Of a stretch of 64,000 bases of DNA, positions 7,731 to 16,952 are shown in pieces. The notes beneath the pieces were generated by a model, which saw nothing but the letters and a program-made list of their open reading frames with translations, ran no database searches and was not told the DNA's origin. This DNA comes from Candidatus Sulfotelmatobacter sp. (lineage in GTDB: Bacteria > Acidobacteriota > Terriglobia > Terriglobales > Acidobacteriaceae). The translations under genes were made by a program, and so were the position numbers. Numbering within the stretch: the first letter of the stretch is position 1; every line of letters begins with the position of its first letter. The stretch covers positions 1 through 64,000 of the forward strand of contig JASHPH010000323.1 of assembly GCA_030038255.1 (NCBI GenBank). The letters run 5' to 3'.

Positions 7731-10139
7731 TCAGGCCTCGATCTTCACCGCGTAATCCGTCCCTTCCCAGCGATTCTCCGATGGCCAGAAGAACGTGAAA
7801 GCCGCCTGCGCTCCCGCGGGCAATGACGCGGTGGGCAGGTCCAGAATATGAATGCCAAGCCCCGTGTCGCGCGTATCGGTATCAAGTGCCGTTGTCCAAC
7901 CGTCCAGGCTCCAGTGCACGCGCGCCGGTGCAAACAGGATGATGCGCAGGAGTTTTCCGCGTGGAATGGAGCGCGTCTTGTTGTTGACCCTCCAGCCGAC
8001 GAAATTCCGCTTGTGCTTCTCCACTAGATAGCGCTGCACCGTCTGCGGCGGCTGATCGAAAACCTTGCCATCGCGGATCGAGCGGCGCAGCTTTACGTAT
8101 TCGGCGTGCGCCCACACTAGCGGGCAGGCCGAGCCGGAAGGCTTGCCGCGAAAAAGTTCGTGATCGGGAAGATCGGCGGCGTCCCAGACCTGCTCGGGCA
8201 GCAGCCTGCTTTGCCCGGCGGTGGAATTCTCCATCACCGTGAGCAGCGCCTCAGCCTCGTCGCGATGGCCGCCCGCCAGCGCGTAATGGCCGCGCTCACC
8301 GGCGAGCAGGGGCCATGGCCGCCCAATCCCGGTGCCATCGAAGGCCGAGCCGTCTTTGTGTTCGCCGTAGCCATCGCCGTTGTAGCGATACCAGCATGGC
8401 CCCTGCGGCAACTCGACGGCCAGAAGGGCGTCAATAGCGCGCAGCGTATTCAAAATGCGCGGATCGTCGGGCGCACGCAGCCCGAAGCGCACTAGCGCCA
8501 GCGCATCGGGGCTGATGACGTGATAGGCGTGCTCGCCGTCCTCGCCCGGGGGACGGTTCTTGATGGGTACGAATCCCTGCAACGGCGATGCCGCGGCACC
8601 ATCGGTCGCGGGTGGCGCAATGCGCACGTAATAGCCGTCGATGCCGAGCTGCTGCGCCAAGTCGGTCCCGCTGGCGTAGGTCCAGCGCTCGATGTTGTCA
8701 TTCCAGGCGTCGGCGGTGTCGCGCATGGTTTGCGCCTCGGAATGTCCGGTCAGGTCGGCGATGTCGGCCGCGGCCAGCAGCGCGGAAATCTCCGCCGCCA
8801 GCGTAAACGGCGAATAGCCGGCGTCTTCCTCCCAACGATCCTGCATGGTGACAGGGCCGTTGCGCACGATGAAGCTGGCGGCCTTGCGCGTCATGGGCCA
8901 CCACCGCTCCAGCTTGCCCAGCGATTCCGGGGCTTCGCGGCGCAGCAAGTCGAGCAGCAGAATCGGAAACGCGGTCTCGTCCATTTGAACTCCGCCCCAG
9001 TACGGACGGCCGTCGAGCCACAGGTTTTGCGCCCAGTTCCCGGTGGCCTCCTGCGTGGCTTCCAGGTAGCGCAGGACCCGCACCGCATCTGTCACCGCGC
9101 CTGCGGCCAGCAGCGCGCCCGCCGTTTCCACCAGGTCGCGCGGCCACACCAGGTGGTAGCCGCCGAGATCTTCGTCGCCTTTGTTGAATCCCCAGGGAAT
9201 CGACAGGCTGGCGATGATGCCGCCTAAAAAGTCTTTCGATTCGTGTGTGCGCAGCACTGCGGTTGAAGCGCGATAGAGATCGCTCTGGCGCTTCGGCTCG
9301 TCCAGCTGGAGCAACTTGTTGTGCCAGCTGCTCCATTGCGCGACGTAGTGCTGGCGGATCTCCGCGAAGTCTTCAAACAGGCTGGAGCGCGCTTGCTGCC
9401 CGGCTTCGGTCCAAGTCGCTCCCAGACCGAGAGCCACGACGAACTCGCCCTTCGTCGCTTCCAGGTCGATCTCGCCGGTAAAAGCGATGTTGCCATTTTC
9501 CGCGCGATCGTATTCCCACTCCATCTGGAAGTGATCGGAAAGGTCCTGCCAGCCGTCAGAGGTGCCGACGAAGCCGACCGAGGCCTTCTTCCATGGCACC
9601 GAACACGCCAGACTTAATGCGACGCGATCGCGCTCGGCAAAAAACATCGGATAGCCCTTGTATTCGCCGATCCAGCCCGTGTTGCCCTTGCCCCAGTTCG
9701 CCAGATGCGGCGCCAGCAGCACATAGAGGTGATAGTCGGAAAGCTCGCCCTGCAACGGCTCGAAGCGGATCTTTTGCAGTACGACGCTGCGGTAGGGATC
9801 GGTCAGAACTTCCTTATGGATGCGGTAGCGCCCGCTGTGACACGAGTTGGTCAGCACGTAGGCGGGAATCCCGGGTTCGACGGGAACGTTTTCGAACGAG
9901 CAGTTGCGCTTCTCCTCGGAGAAAAATTTGCGGCCGTCGGTGACGATGAATCCCATATCCCGCGTGCAGGCCTGATCCACGCGCGGAAAATAAACTTCGT
10001 TCAGGATGCCGTGACTCAGCGTGAACCATACCTTGCTGTGCTGGTTGAGCGCGGTACCGGCACCCGTCTTCGCGCTCGAAGTCCAGCGCGGTGGAATTCC
10101 CGGCCAGCCCGGCGCGTATCGTGTTGTCATGTCAGTCAT
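7731..10139 (-). CDS. Glycoside hydrolase family 15 glucoamylase/glucodextranase-like protein
   Basis: 802 residues, the three-part layout of bacterial GH15 enzymes: an N-terminal beta-sandwich (about 1-270), an (alpha/alpha)6 catalytic domain (about 290-690) and a C-terminal beta domain. Substrate-site signatures are GYHLVWPRDL (about 327-336), the probable general acid in DRWEEDAGYSP (Glu437/438) and the probable general base in LLPEQVWD (Glu649). GH15 enzymes release glucose from the non-reducing ends of alpha-glucans. No signal peptide is apparent at MTDMTTRYAP, so it may act in the cytoplasm, for example on glycogen-type polymers or imported oligosaccharides. It is divergent from the gene at 10324 across a 184-base gap that contains inverted and tandem repeats. 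Confidence 0.88.
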   Translation of the reverse strand: MTDMTTRYAPGWPGIPPRWTSSAKTGAGTALNQHSKVWFTLSHGILNEVYFPRVDQACTRDMGFIVTDGRKFFSEEKRNCSFENVPVEPGIPAYVLTNSCHSGRYRIHKEVLTDPYRSVVLQKIRFEPLQGELSDYHLYVLLAPHLANWGKGNTGWIGEYKGYPMFFAERDRVALSLACSVPWKKASVGFVGTSDGWQDLSDHFQMEWEYDRAENGNIAFTGEIDLEATKGEFVVALGLGATWTEAGQQARSSLFEDFAEIRQHYVAQWSSWHNKLLQLDEPKRQSDLYRASTAVLRTHESKDFLGGIIASLSIPWGFNKGDEDLGGYHLVWPRDLVETAGALLAAGAVTDAVRVLRYLEATQEATGNWAQNLWLDGRPYWGGVQMDETAFPILLLDLLRREAPESLGKLERWWPMTRKAASFIVRNGPVTMQDRWEEDAGYSPFTLAAEISALLAAADIADLTGHSEAQTMRDTADAWNDNIERWTYASGTDLAQQLGIDGYYVRIAPPATDGAAASPLQGFVPIKNRPPGEDGEHAYHVISPDALALVRFGLRAPDDPRILNTLRAIDALLAVELPQGPCWYRYNGDGYGEHKDGSAFDGTGIGRPWPLLAGERGHYALAGGHRDEAEALLTVMENSTAGQSRLLPEQVWDAADLPDHELFRGKPSGSACPLVWAHAEYVKLRRSIRDGKVFDQPPQTVQRYLVEKHKRNFVGWRVNNKTRSIPRGKLLRIILFAPARVHWSLDGWTTALDTDTRDTGLGIHILDLPTASLPAGAQAAFTFFWPSENRWEGTDYAVKIEA

Positions 10140-10161
10140 GAATGCTCAGTCTTTGGGTGGA

Positions 10162-10203
10162 CTCCCATCTCCAGCGAATTGACAAATGTTTTACAGATGG
10201 GAG
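10162..10203. repeat. 9-base inverted repeat in a divergent promoter region
   Basis: CTCCCATCT (10162-10170) and AGATGGGAG (10195-10203) are perfect inverted copies separated by 24 bases that include TTGACA (10179-10184). The pair lies just upstream of the GH15 start at 10139, so it could be an operator or an mRNA hairpin of that gene. No matching -10 was found for the TTGACA. Confidence 0.5.
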
Positions 10204-10278
10204 CCCCCTTGTGGTAACTGAAGTCATCAGATAGTCGGGGTCCCCTGAAGGTTGCAAATTGCAATCGCCAGCAGATGA

Positions 10279-10308
10279 ACGATAATAAGGCAAACGATAA
10301 TCTGGCAA
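10279..10308. repeat. Tandem 15-base direct repeat upstream of the 10324 gene
   Basis: ACGATAATAAGGCAA (10279-10293) is followed directly by ACGATAATCTGGCAA (10294-10308), two mismatches in 15, and then a partial GGGGCAA. The repeats end 15 bases before the ATG at 10324 and overlap its untranslated leader. Confidence 0.6.
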
Positions 10309-10323
10309 TCCTGGGGCAATCCC

Positions 10324-11220
10324 ATGGCTAAGGCATCAGATGCACGGAGGGGCGAGATTGTCACAGCGACATTGGTGGCAGCCTTCTGCGTTTGGCTTGT
10401 TCTGTGCCCCTTCGCGATTGCCGAAGGCAACGGTGCCGAGGGCAACCCGCCAACGGCGGTAGTCTCTGCGCTCGACCGCGGCTTTTCCGGTCTCTACAAC
10501 CTCGATTTCGCCGGCGCACAACAGGATTTTGCGGTCTGGCAGGCGCAACATCCCGACGATCCCGTCGGCCCCGTAAGCGAAGCGGCCGGATGCTTGTTCT
10601 CGGAGTTCAACCGGCTGGGCGTGCTGGAAGCGCAGTTCTATGAGAACGACAAAGCGTTCGACAACCGGCCGAAGCTGACACCAGACCCTGTCGTGCGCGA
10701 CCGCTTTCAAGCGGCGATCGCTCGGGCCGAGAATCTGGCCCATGCCCGGCTCGCCAAAGACGCGGAGGATCGTGACGCACTTTTCGCGCTGACTCTGTCA
10801 TCAGGTTTGCAGGCCGATTACGCGGCGCTGATCGAAAAGCGTAACCTGGCGTCGCTGCACTTCACCAAAGAAGCATCCGCCTCGGCGCAGCAACTGCTCA
10901 CCATTTGTCACGACTGCTACGACGCGCTGCTCGCCACCGGATTCAGCAAGTACATCATCGGCAGCATGGCCGCGCCCGTGCGTTGGACTCTTCGCCTCGG
11001 CGGCTTGCCTGCGGACAAGCAGGGCGGAATCACCGATCTTGAAACCACTGCCGACCACGGTCACTATCTCGCGCCGTTTGCCCGAATCTTGCTCGCCATC
11101 GCGTATGTGCGCGAAAAAGACCGCCAGCGGGCATTGCAATTGCTGAGCGGTCTAAGCCAGCAGTACCCCAGCAACACCCTCTTCCCGCGCGAGATCGAGC
11201 GCTTGCGCGCGGCGCACTGA
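10324..11220 (+). CDS. Secreted TPR-like protein of unknown function
   Basis: 298 residues. A hydrophobic stretch (about residues 13-36, TATLVAAFCVWLVLCPFAIAEG) is probably a signal peptide or anchor. The rest is alpha-helical with a TPR-like start (GFSGLYNLDFAGAQQDFAVWQAQHPDDP) and a C-terminal half-repeat (REKDRQRALQLLSGLSQQYPSNTLF). I recognise no catalytic motif. Its stop lies 133 bases before pstS, but the pstS promoter repeats lie in that gap, so it need not belong to the phosphate operon. A role as a periplasmic scaffold is only a guess. Confidence 0.7.
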   Translation: MAKASDARRGEIVTATLVAAFCVWLVLCPFAIAEGNGAEGNPPTAVVSALDRGFSGLYNLDFAGAQQDFAVWQAQHPDDPVGPVSEAAGCLFSEFNRLGVLEAQFYENDKAFDNRPKLTPDPVVRDRFQAAIARAENLAHARLAKDAEDRDALFALTLSSGLQADYAALIEKRNLASLHFTKEASASAQQLLTICHDCYDALLATGFSKYIIGSMAAPVRWTLRLGGLPADKQGGITDLETTADHGHYLAPFARILLAIAYVREKDRQRALQLLSGLSQQYPSNTLFPREIERLRAAH

Positions 11221-11295
11221 TCCGCCAAATCCCCTTCTGCAGCGCTTTCGGCGGATCCTGCTCGCCGCGGCCATTTATGATAAATTCACCCGACT

Positions 11296-11312
11296 GTAAC
11301 AATTCTTTAACA
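11296..11312 (+). promoter_or_regulatory. Candidate Pho box of pstS (11-base-period direct repeat)
   Basis: GTAACA (11296-11301) and TTAACA (11307-11312) are direct repeats with an 11-base period, the helical-turn spacing of PhoB/PhoP boxes. The second copy is followed about ten bases later by a weak -10-like GATAGA (11320-11325). The same two hexamers in the opposite order lie before pstC. The pstS GTG is 41 bases downstream. No phoB/phoR pair is in the window. Confidence 0.55.
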
Positions 11313-11353
11313 AGACGCCGATAGAAGGAAAGGTTAAATCCAAGGAGGAACCA

Positions 11354-12385
11354 GTGATACGCAAGAGCGTTGCGGTCTTCGTGTGCATTTTGGGTTGCGT
11401 TCTTCTGGCCGTGCCCATGGTCGCGCAGACCAATCTCAACGGAGCCGGCGCCACTTTCCCTTATCCCATTTATTCCAAGTGGTTCAGCGAGTATCACAAC
11501 CTGCACTCTGATATTCAGATCAACTATCAGTCGCAAGGCAGCGGCGCTGGCATCCGCCAGGTCACCGAAGGAACCGTCGATTTTGGCGCCAGCGACATGC
11601 CCATGACCGACGAGCAGCTCAAGGCCGCTCAGGATAAACTCAAGACCAAGGTCCTCAACATTCCGACCGTCCTGGGCGCGGTTGTGCCGGTCTACAACAT
11701 TCCAAAAGTGAATGCCGAACTGAAGTTCGCGCCTGACGTGCTCGCCGACATTTTTCTCGGGAAAATCACAAACTGGAACGACAAGGCGATCGCCGCCGCC
11801 AATCCCGGAGTTAACTTCCCCGACCAGACCATTGTCGTCGTCCACCGCGCCGATGGCAGCGGCACCACTTTTGTCTGGACCGACTACCTCTCGAAGGTGA
11901 GCCCCGAGTGGAAGTCGCAGGTAGGCAGCGGAACGTCGGTCCGATGGCCCAGGGGGATGGCCGGGAAGGGAAATGAGGGCGTCGCGGGATTCGTTCGCAA
12001 CCTGCCCGGCTCGATCGGCTATGTCGAGTTGATCTACGCAGTGCAGAACAATATTTCCTTCGGCAGCGTGCGCAATTCCTCCGGCACGTTCATGAAGGCA
12101 TCGCTGGAAGGCGTGACCGCGGCTGCGGCTTCGGCTCCCAAGATGCCGCCTGACTTCCGCGTTTCCATTACCAACGCTCCCGGCAAAGACGCGTACCCGA
12201 TTTCAAGTTTCACCTGGCTGCTGATTCCGCAGCAATCGAAGGATGCGGCCAAGGGCAAAGTTCTGGCCGACTTCCTCAACTGGATGGTCGGCGACGGTCA
12301 GAAACTTACCACCGCGCTCGCCTACGCTCCGTTGCCCGATAACGTCGCCGCGAAAGTGCGGGAGACGATCAAGACGGTGAAGTAG
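11354..12385 (+). CDS. pstS: Phosphate ABC transporter substrate-binding protein PstS
   Basis: 343 residues with a signal peptide (RKSVAVFVCILGCVLLAVPMVAQ), then the PstS fold: LNGAGATFPYPIYSKW, INYQSQGSGAGIRQ and DFGASDMPMT at the phosphate site, and HRADGSGTTFVWTDYL. It captures inorganic phosphate in the periplasm for the PstCAB permease encoded at 20865-23603. The start is a GTG at 11354 with a strong AAGGAGGAA upstream. It is separated from the permease genes by ppk1, sixA, ppx, a kinase and a CHAD gene, an unusual arrangement. An 11-base-period repeat upstream suggests control by phosphate starvation, and a strong inverted repeat follows its stop. Confidence 0.96.
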   Translation: MIRKSVAVFVCILGCVLLAVPMVAQTNLNGAGATFPYPIYSKWFSEYHNLHSDIQINYQSQGSGAGIRQVTEGTVDFGASDMPMTDEQLKAAQDKLKTKVLNIPTVLGAVVPVYNIPKVNAELKFAPDVLADIFLGKITNWNDKAIAAANPGVNFPDQTIVVVHRADGSGTTFVWTDYLSKVSPEWKSQVGSGTSVRWPRGMAGKGNEGVAGFVRNLPGSIGYVELIYAVQNNISFGSVRNSSGTFMKASLEGVTAAAASAPKMPPDFRVSITNAPGKDAYPISSFTWLLIPQQSKDAAKGKVLADFLNWMVGDGQKLTTALAYAPLPDNVAAKVRETIKTVK

Positions 12386-12406
12386 GCGTTTAGCTAGGGT
12401 GGTATT

Positions 12407-12437
12407 CCCACTTCTCGCAGAAGCGGGGAGAAGTGGG
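12407..12437. repeat. 10-base perfect inverted repeat downstream of pstS
   Basis: CCCACTTCTC (12407-12416) and GAGAAGTGGG (12428-12437) form a perfect 10-base-pair hairpin with an 11-base loop, 22 bases after the pstS stop and 122 before ppk1. No U-run follows, so it is either a 3'-end stabiliser that favours pstS over ppk1 or a REP-like dispersed palindrome. Confidence 0.65.
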
Positions 12438-12559
12438 GCAGCCAACATTCCTCTGGTATCTGCCTTGAGTCGCCCTCCTGCAGCCGGGACCCCGAATGCT
12501 TTATACTGAGCCTTCGGCGACTGGGGACGCTGTTCTCCCCGTCCGCGCGCACGTTCTGC

Positions 12560-14716
12560 ATGGCTCGCATTACACTCGATAATCCTCAGTATTTTCTCAA
12601 CCGCGATATCTCCTGGCTCGCCTTTAACCGGCGCGTGCTTGAAGAAGCCGAGGACGAAGGCAATCCGCTGCTCGAGCGGCTGAAATTCCTGGCTATCTCC
12701 GCCAGCAACCTCGACGAATTTTTTGAAATCCGCATCGCCTCGATGCAGCAGCAGATCGAGGACGGTTATAACGAAGCCGGCCCCGATGGCCTCACGCTGA
12801 TCGAAAAGCGGGATGTGCTCGACAAGCAAACCCACGAATTTGTCACGCAGCAATACGACTGCTGGAACGCCCGCATTCGTCCGGCGCTTTGTGAAAACGG
12901 CATCCGTGTGCTCGGCCTGCACGAACTCGATGCCGCTGCGCTGCGCTTTGTCGACGAATATTGTGAGAGAGAACTCGATCCTCTGCTGACGCCGGTGACG
13001 GTCGATCCGGCGCATCCTTTCCCGCGGGTCATCAACAAGGCGCTGTGCTTGGGCTTCCTGCTGCGCCGCCGCCGGCGCTCGTCGATGACCTACACCGGCG
13101 TGGTGTCGGTCCCGCGCGCTTTGCCGCGGCTGGTTCGTCTGCCCTCGGAAGGGACTACCGATTTCATCTTCCTCGCGGATCTCGTCGCCCATCATGCCGT
13201 GCGCATGTATCACGGCTACGACATCGTTTCTTCCGCGCCCTTCCGCGTCACACGCAACAGCAATCTCTATCTGGCGGAAGAAGAGGCCCGCAGCCTCCTC
13301 GAGTCCGTGCGCGCCGAACTCCACAACCGCCGTAAAGGCGACGCTGTGCGCATGGAAATTGAGGCCGACGCCGATCCGGAAATCATCGACCGCCTGCGCA
13401 CCGTCTTCGAGCTCGATCCCTGGCAGGTTTTTCCTGTCAACGGCCCGGTGAATCTTTCCCGGCTGTTTAATATCTACGAGCAGGTGCAGCGTCCAGACCT
13501 CAAAGACCGTCCGTTCTCGCCGCGCGAGCTGCGCCTCACGTCGAAGTCCAAAGATCTGTTCGAAGAGCTGCGGAGCCACGACATCCTGCTGCATCATCCC
13601 TACGACTGCTACGATGCTGTGGTCGACTTCATCGAATCCGCGGCCAAAGATGATCGCGTTCTCTCCATCAAGCAGACGCTGTATCGCACCAGCGAGCATT
13701 CGCTCATCGTGCCTTCGCTGATTGAAGCCGCTACGCGCACGGAAGTGACGGCCGTCGTCGAACTGAAAGCCCGTTTCGATGAAGCCTCAAACATTCGCTG
13801 GGCGCGCGATCTTGAAGATGCCGGCGTGCAGGTGTTTCACGGTCTGGTAGGGCTGAAGACGCACTGCAAACTCTCGCTATTGGTGCGCCGCGATCCTGAT
13901 GGCGTGACCCGCAGTTACGCCCACATCGGTACGGGCAACTACAACGCCACCACCGCGCGCATTTACACCGACCTGAGCCTGTTCACCGCGAATCCGGAAA
14001 TCACGCGCGCCGTGCACGACGTTTTCAGCTTCCTGACGGCATATGCGGAAAATCCGAGCTACGAGCCGCTGCTTGTGGCCCCCCTTGATCTGGCTGAAAA
14101 AACCATTGCGCTGATCGACCGCGAGGCCGAACACGCCCGCCAGGGTGGGGAAGCGCGCATCGTGGCGAAGATGAATGCCCTGCTCGACAAGAACGTGGTG
14201 CAGGCGCTCTATCGCGCGTCGCAGGCCGGGGTCCAGATCGATCTCATCGTGCGCGGCATCTGCTCGCTTCGTCCCGGCGTGCGCGGCGTGAGCGAGAATA
14301 TTCGCGTGCGCAGCATCGTGGGGCGGTTCCTCGAGCACAGTCGCATTTATTTCTTCGCTAATGGAGGCGAGGAGGAAATTTACATCGGCAGCGCCGACTG
14401 GATGCCGCGCAATCTCTACGAGCGCGTCGAAGTGCTCGTCCCGCTGCGCGACGAATTGCTGCGCCAGCGCGTGCGCCACGAAATTCTTGACGCGTACCTC
14501 GCCGACAACCGGAAAGCGCGTATCCTGCTTCCGGACACGACTTACATCCGCGCCTGGCAGCCGCTGCACGGCCGGCGCGACCGCCGTCGCCCCACGGGAG
14601 CCGCAGCCTTCAGCGCGCAGGATTTCCTGATCAGCGTGGCGGAGGGCAAAGCCTCCGCGCCACCCGTGCCTGCGCCCCCCGAGAAGCGTAAAGTAATAGC
14701 GGGAGCAAGACGGTAG
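12560..14716 (+). CDS. ppk1: Polyphosphate kinase 1
   Basis: 718 residues, the usual PPK1 length, with its four domains in order: the N domain (YFLNRDISWLAFNRRVLEEA), the H domain (VIVP-type core), and the two PLD-like catalytic domains. Key sites: SIKQTLYRTSEHS, HIGTGNYNATTARIYTDLS (the autophosphorylated His region) and RFLEHSRIYFF (second catalytic His), plus GSADWMPRNL. It reversibly transfers the ATP gamma-phosphate to polyphosphate at the inner membrane. A good -10 hexamer (TATACT, 12502-12507) precedes it, so it may have its own promoter. sixA starts 22 bases after its stop, and pstS precedes it, tying polyphosphate synthesis to phosphate uptake. Confidence 0.97.
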   Translation: MARITLDNPQYFLNRDISWLAFNRRVLEEAEDEGNPLLERLKFLAISASNLDEFFEIRIASMQQQIEDGYNEAGPDGLTLIEKRDVLDKQTHEFVTQQYDCWNARIRPALCENGIRVLGLHELDAAALRFVDEYCERELDPLLTPVTVDPAHPFPRVINKALCLGFLLRRRRRSSMTYTGVVSVPRALPRLVRLPSEGTTDFIFLADLVAHHAVRMYHGYDIVSSAPFRVTRNSNLYLAEEEARSLLESVRAELHNRRKGDAVRMEIEADADPEIIDRLRTVFELDPWQVFPVNGPVNLSRLFNIYEQVQRPDLKDRPFSPRELRLTSKSKDLFEELRSHDILLHHPYDCYDAVVDFIESAAKDDRVLSIKQTLYRTSEHSLIVPSLIEAATRTEVTAVVELKARFDEASNIRWARDLEDAGVQVFHGLVGLKTHCKLSLLVRRDPDGVTRSYAHIGTGNYNATTARIYTDLSLFTANPEITRAVHDVFSFLTAYAENPSYEPLLVAPLDLAEKTIALIDREAEHARQGGEARIVAKMNALLDKNVVQALYRASQAGVQIDLIVRGICSLRPGVRGVSENIRVRSIVGRFLEHSRIYFFANGGEEEIYIGSADWMPRNLYERVEVLVPLRDELLRQRVRHEILDAYLADNRKARILLPDTTYIRAWQPLHGRRDRRRPTGAAAFSAQDFLISVAEGKASAPPVPAPPEKRKVIAGARR

Positions 14717-14738
14717 AATCCAGCCGCCGCGATAAATC

Positions 14739-15269
14739 ATGATCCTCTACTTCTTACGCCACGCCAGCGCCGGGGAAGCGTTCCCCAATCCCAAGAGGGA
14801 TGAAAAACGCGCACTCGACAAGGAAGGCATCGAGCAATGCGGCTACATCGGCCGCGCACTTACCGCGCTCGACGTTCAGGTCGACGCCATCGTTTCCAGC
14901 CCGTTGAAGCGCTGTACGCAGACCGCGTCGCTGGTTGGCAACGAGCTCGGCTACGAGGGCAAATTGCAAATGGATAACGGCCTGCGTCCCGAGGCCGGAC
15001 TCGCCGATTTCCGCAGGCTGCTCGACAAGTACGCCCGGATGGAAGCCATTATGGTGGTCGGGCACAATCCGAATCTCAGCCAGTTTCTGGGAGCGGTGAT
15101 CTGCGACTCGGGCTGTGAAGCCTCGCTCGACCTCAAGAAAGGCGCGGTCGCAAAGGTCGAGATGCGCCGTTCCTCGGGCACTCTGCAATGGTGCCTTACA
15201 GCGAAAGTGTTGCGCACGCTCTACGACACCGCGGTCGAAAGCTCGCGCCCGAAGACTTCGCGGAAGTAA
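14739..15269 (+). CDS. sixA: SixA-type histidine phosphatase
   Basis: 176 residues of the histidine phosphatase superfamily with the short SixA architecture: the catalytic LRHASAG at residues 6-12 (RHG-like), SSPLKRCTQTA, and the second catalytic histidine in MVVGHNPNLS. SixA of Escherichia coli dephosphorylates a phosphohistidine in HPt or PTS proteins; here the placement between ppk1 and ppx suggests a target connected with phosphate or polyphosphate metabolism, such as a phosphohistidine intermediate. It starts 22 bases after ppk1, so they are probably cotranscribed. Its 3' end overlaps the convergent ppx gene by 49 bases. Confidence 0.88.
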   Translation: MILYFLRHASAGEAFPNPKRDEKRALDKEGIEQCGYIGRALTALDVQVDAIVSSPLKRCTQTASLVGNELGYEGKLQMDNGLRPEAGLADFRRLLDKYARMEAIMVVGHNPNLSQFLGAVICDSGCEASLDLKKGAVAKVEMRRSSGTLQWCLTAKVLRTLYDTAVESSRPKTSRK

Positions 15270-16750
15270 TCGCACTCCTTCTCAATCGCCCACAATTCCA
15301 GATCCACGCCCATGTGCTGCCGCGGCACCAGCGTCAGCTTGACCGCCGGTGATCGCAGACTGATGCGTACCTTCTCCACCGCACGGCTGCGGCCAAGATT
15401 CATTGCGCGCGCCAGACGTAACAATAGGATCGCTTTCTGCACATTGGCTCGGTCGGCCGTCTCCACCATCTTCATGGGGCCGCCTTCGACCGCGGGCCGA
15501 GACTTTCCCAGATAGCGAGCGATGGCCGCGATCAGCCGCCGTTGATGCGGGGTGAAACCGAGAATCTCCGAATTCGAAATGATGTAGTGCGTGTGCCGGT
15601 GGTGGCCGTTGCGGTTCACATAATCGCCGACTTCGTAGAGCATGGCCGCAGCCGAAAGCCACTCGCGATACTCGGGCGGCAGGCGATGCACTGAACGCAA
15701 GCCGGAAAACAGCAGCATGGCCGATTCGCGCACGTCGAGCGCGTGCCGCCGCTCCACGTGATAATGCGCGACCGCTTTCAAGATTGATTCCCACCGCTCC
15801 GATTCGATCTGCCGCCCGGAGCGCGTGCTGCGATCGTAGTCGGCGGCCATCTGCGCCAGAATGCCATCGCGCAGACCGAGCGGCGAATAGCGGAAGCCCT
15901 TCAGGTGAAAGCGGTCGAGCAACTCGTGATACACCATTGCTCCCGCTACGATGATTTCAGCCCGGCGCGGGCCCATGCCTTCGATCTTGCGCCGTTCGGC
16001 GAGCGGCAATCGCGACAACCGCTTAAAGATCCGCGTCATCTCCACGCGGGTGACGATGGAACGCCTGCGCTCGCCGCTGCGCCGCAAATGCGTGGCCACG
16101 GCCGCCAGCGCCGCAGCCGTTCCGGAAGTTGCGATTACGTTTTTCACCCGAGCTGCCGTGATGCGCGCTGCAACCCGGTTCACTTCCCGCGCCACGAAGC
16201 CGCGCATGCGTTTCAGTTCGCCCTTGCGTGCCGGGTCGTGCCGCAGAAATTCATCCGTCAGCCGCACCGCGCCCAGCGGCAGGCTAACCGCGTCTCGGAT
16301 GTGCCCGTTCTCCGACACAGTTAACTCGCAACTGCCGCCGCCCAGGTCGATCATGAGAGCACGCTCCGCGCCGATTCTTGGACTCGAGATCAATCCCAGG
16401 TGGATCAGGCGTGCTTCTTCCATACCCGAGACGATTTCCACACGCCAGCCCGTCGCCGAACGGACCCACTCGAGAAATGCCTGCGAGTTGCGCGCGTAGC
16501 GCAGAGCGCTCGTCGCCACTACACGCACGCTATCGGTGACGATCTGCTGCGTGGAGCGGTGAAACCGCCGCAGCACCTTCACCGTCTCTGCCATCGACTC
16601 GGGCGTAAGAAATCCCGAGCGAAACACGCCCTCGCCCAGGCGCGTAACCTCGCGGTCTTCGTGCAGCTCGCGCAAACGTCCCTGTTGCAGGCGAGCAATC
16701 TTGAGCCTTACGGAGTTGGAGCCGATATCAACTGCAGCAAACGTGGGCAT
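15221..16750 (-). CDS. ppx: Ppx/GppA family exopolyphosphatase
   Basis: 509 residues. The N-terminal ASKHA fold begins FAAVDIGSNSVRLKIARL (phosphate-binding loop P1) and continues with ALMIDLGGGSCELTV and NVIATSGTAA. The C-terminal part (about 310-500) is the HD-like domain seen in long Ppx proteins (HYHVERRHALDV, MLYEVGDY, HTHYIISN). It hydrolyses terminal phosphates of polyphosphate or the pentaphosphate of (p)ppGpp. It runs opposite to ppk1 and sixA and overlaps sixA tail to tail, so the synthetic and degradative genes could not be transcribed together without antisense interference. It is divergent from the kinase at 16953. Confidence 0.92.
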   Translation of the reverse strand: MPTFAAVDIGSNSVRLKIARLQQGRLRELHEDREVTRLGEGVFRSGFLTPESMAETVKVLRRFHRSTQQIVTDSVRVVATSALRYARNSQAFLEWVRSATGWRVEIVSGMEEARLIHLGLISSPRIGAERALMIDLGGGSCELTVSENGHIRDAVSLPLGAVRLTDEFLRHDPARKGELKRMRGFVAREVNRVAARITAARVKNVIATSGTAAALAAVATHLRRSGERRRSIVTRVEMTRIFKRLSRLPLAERRKIEGMGPRRAEIIVAGAMVYHELLDRFHLKGFRYSPLGLRDGILAQMAADYDRSTRSGRQIESERWESILKAVAHYHVERRHALDVRESAMLLFSGLRSVHRLPPEYREWLSAAAMLYEVGDYVNRNGHHRHTHYIISNSEILGFTPHQRRLIAAIARYLGKSRPAVEGGPMKMVETADRANVQKAILLLRLARAMNLGRSRAVEKVRISLRSPAVKLTLVPRQHMGVDLELWAIEKECDYFREVFGRELSTAVS

Positions 16751-16952
16751 GGGACCGGAGACCGGGCATTAGGACCCGGAAATGACGAAGCCAGACAGTT
16801 TACATGCGCGCCGCGAGATCGTCACCGTGCGTTGACTTAACACTTCGCAGTACCTACCATGGCGACTAGCTTTCTGAAGTCCTCTCATCGGGGAATCAAA
16901 GGTCGCCGAAACCAGATCGCAAGCCGGATCGGCCCGACATGACCGGTCAAAC

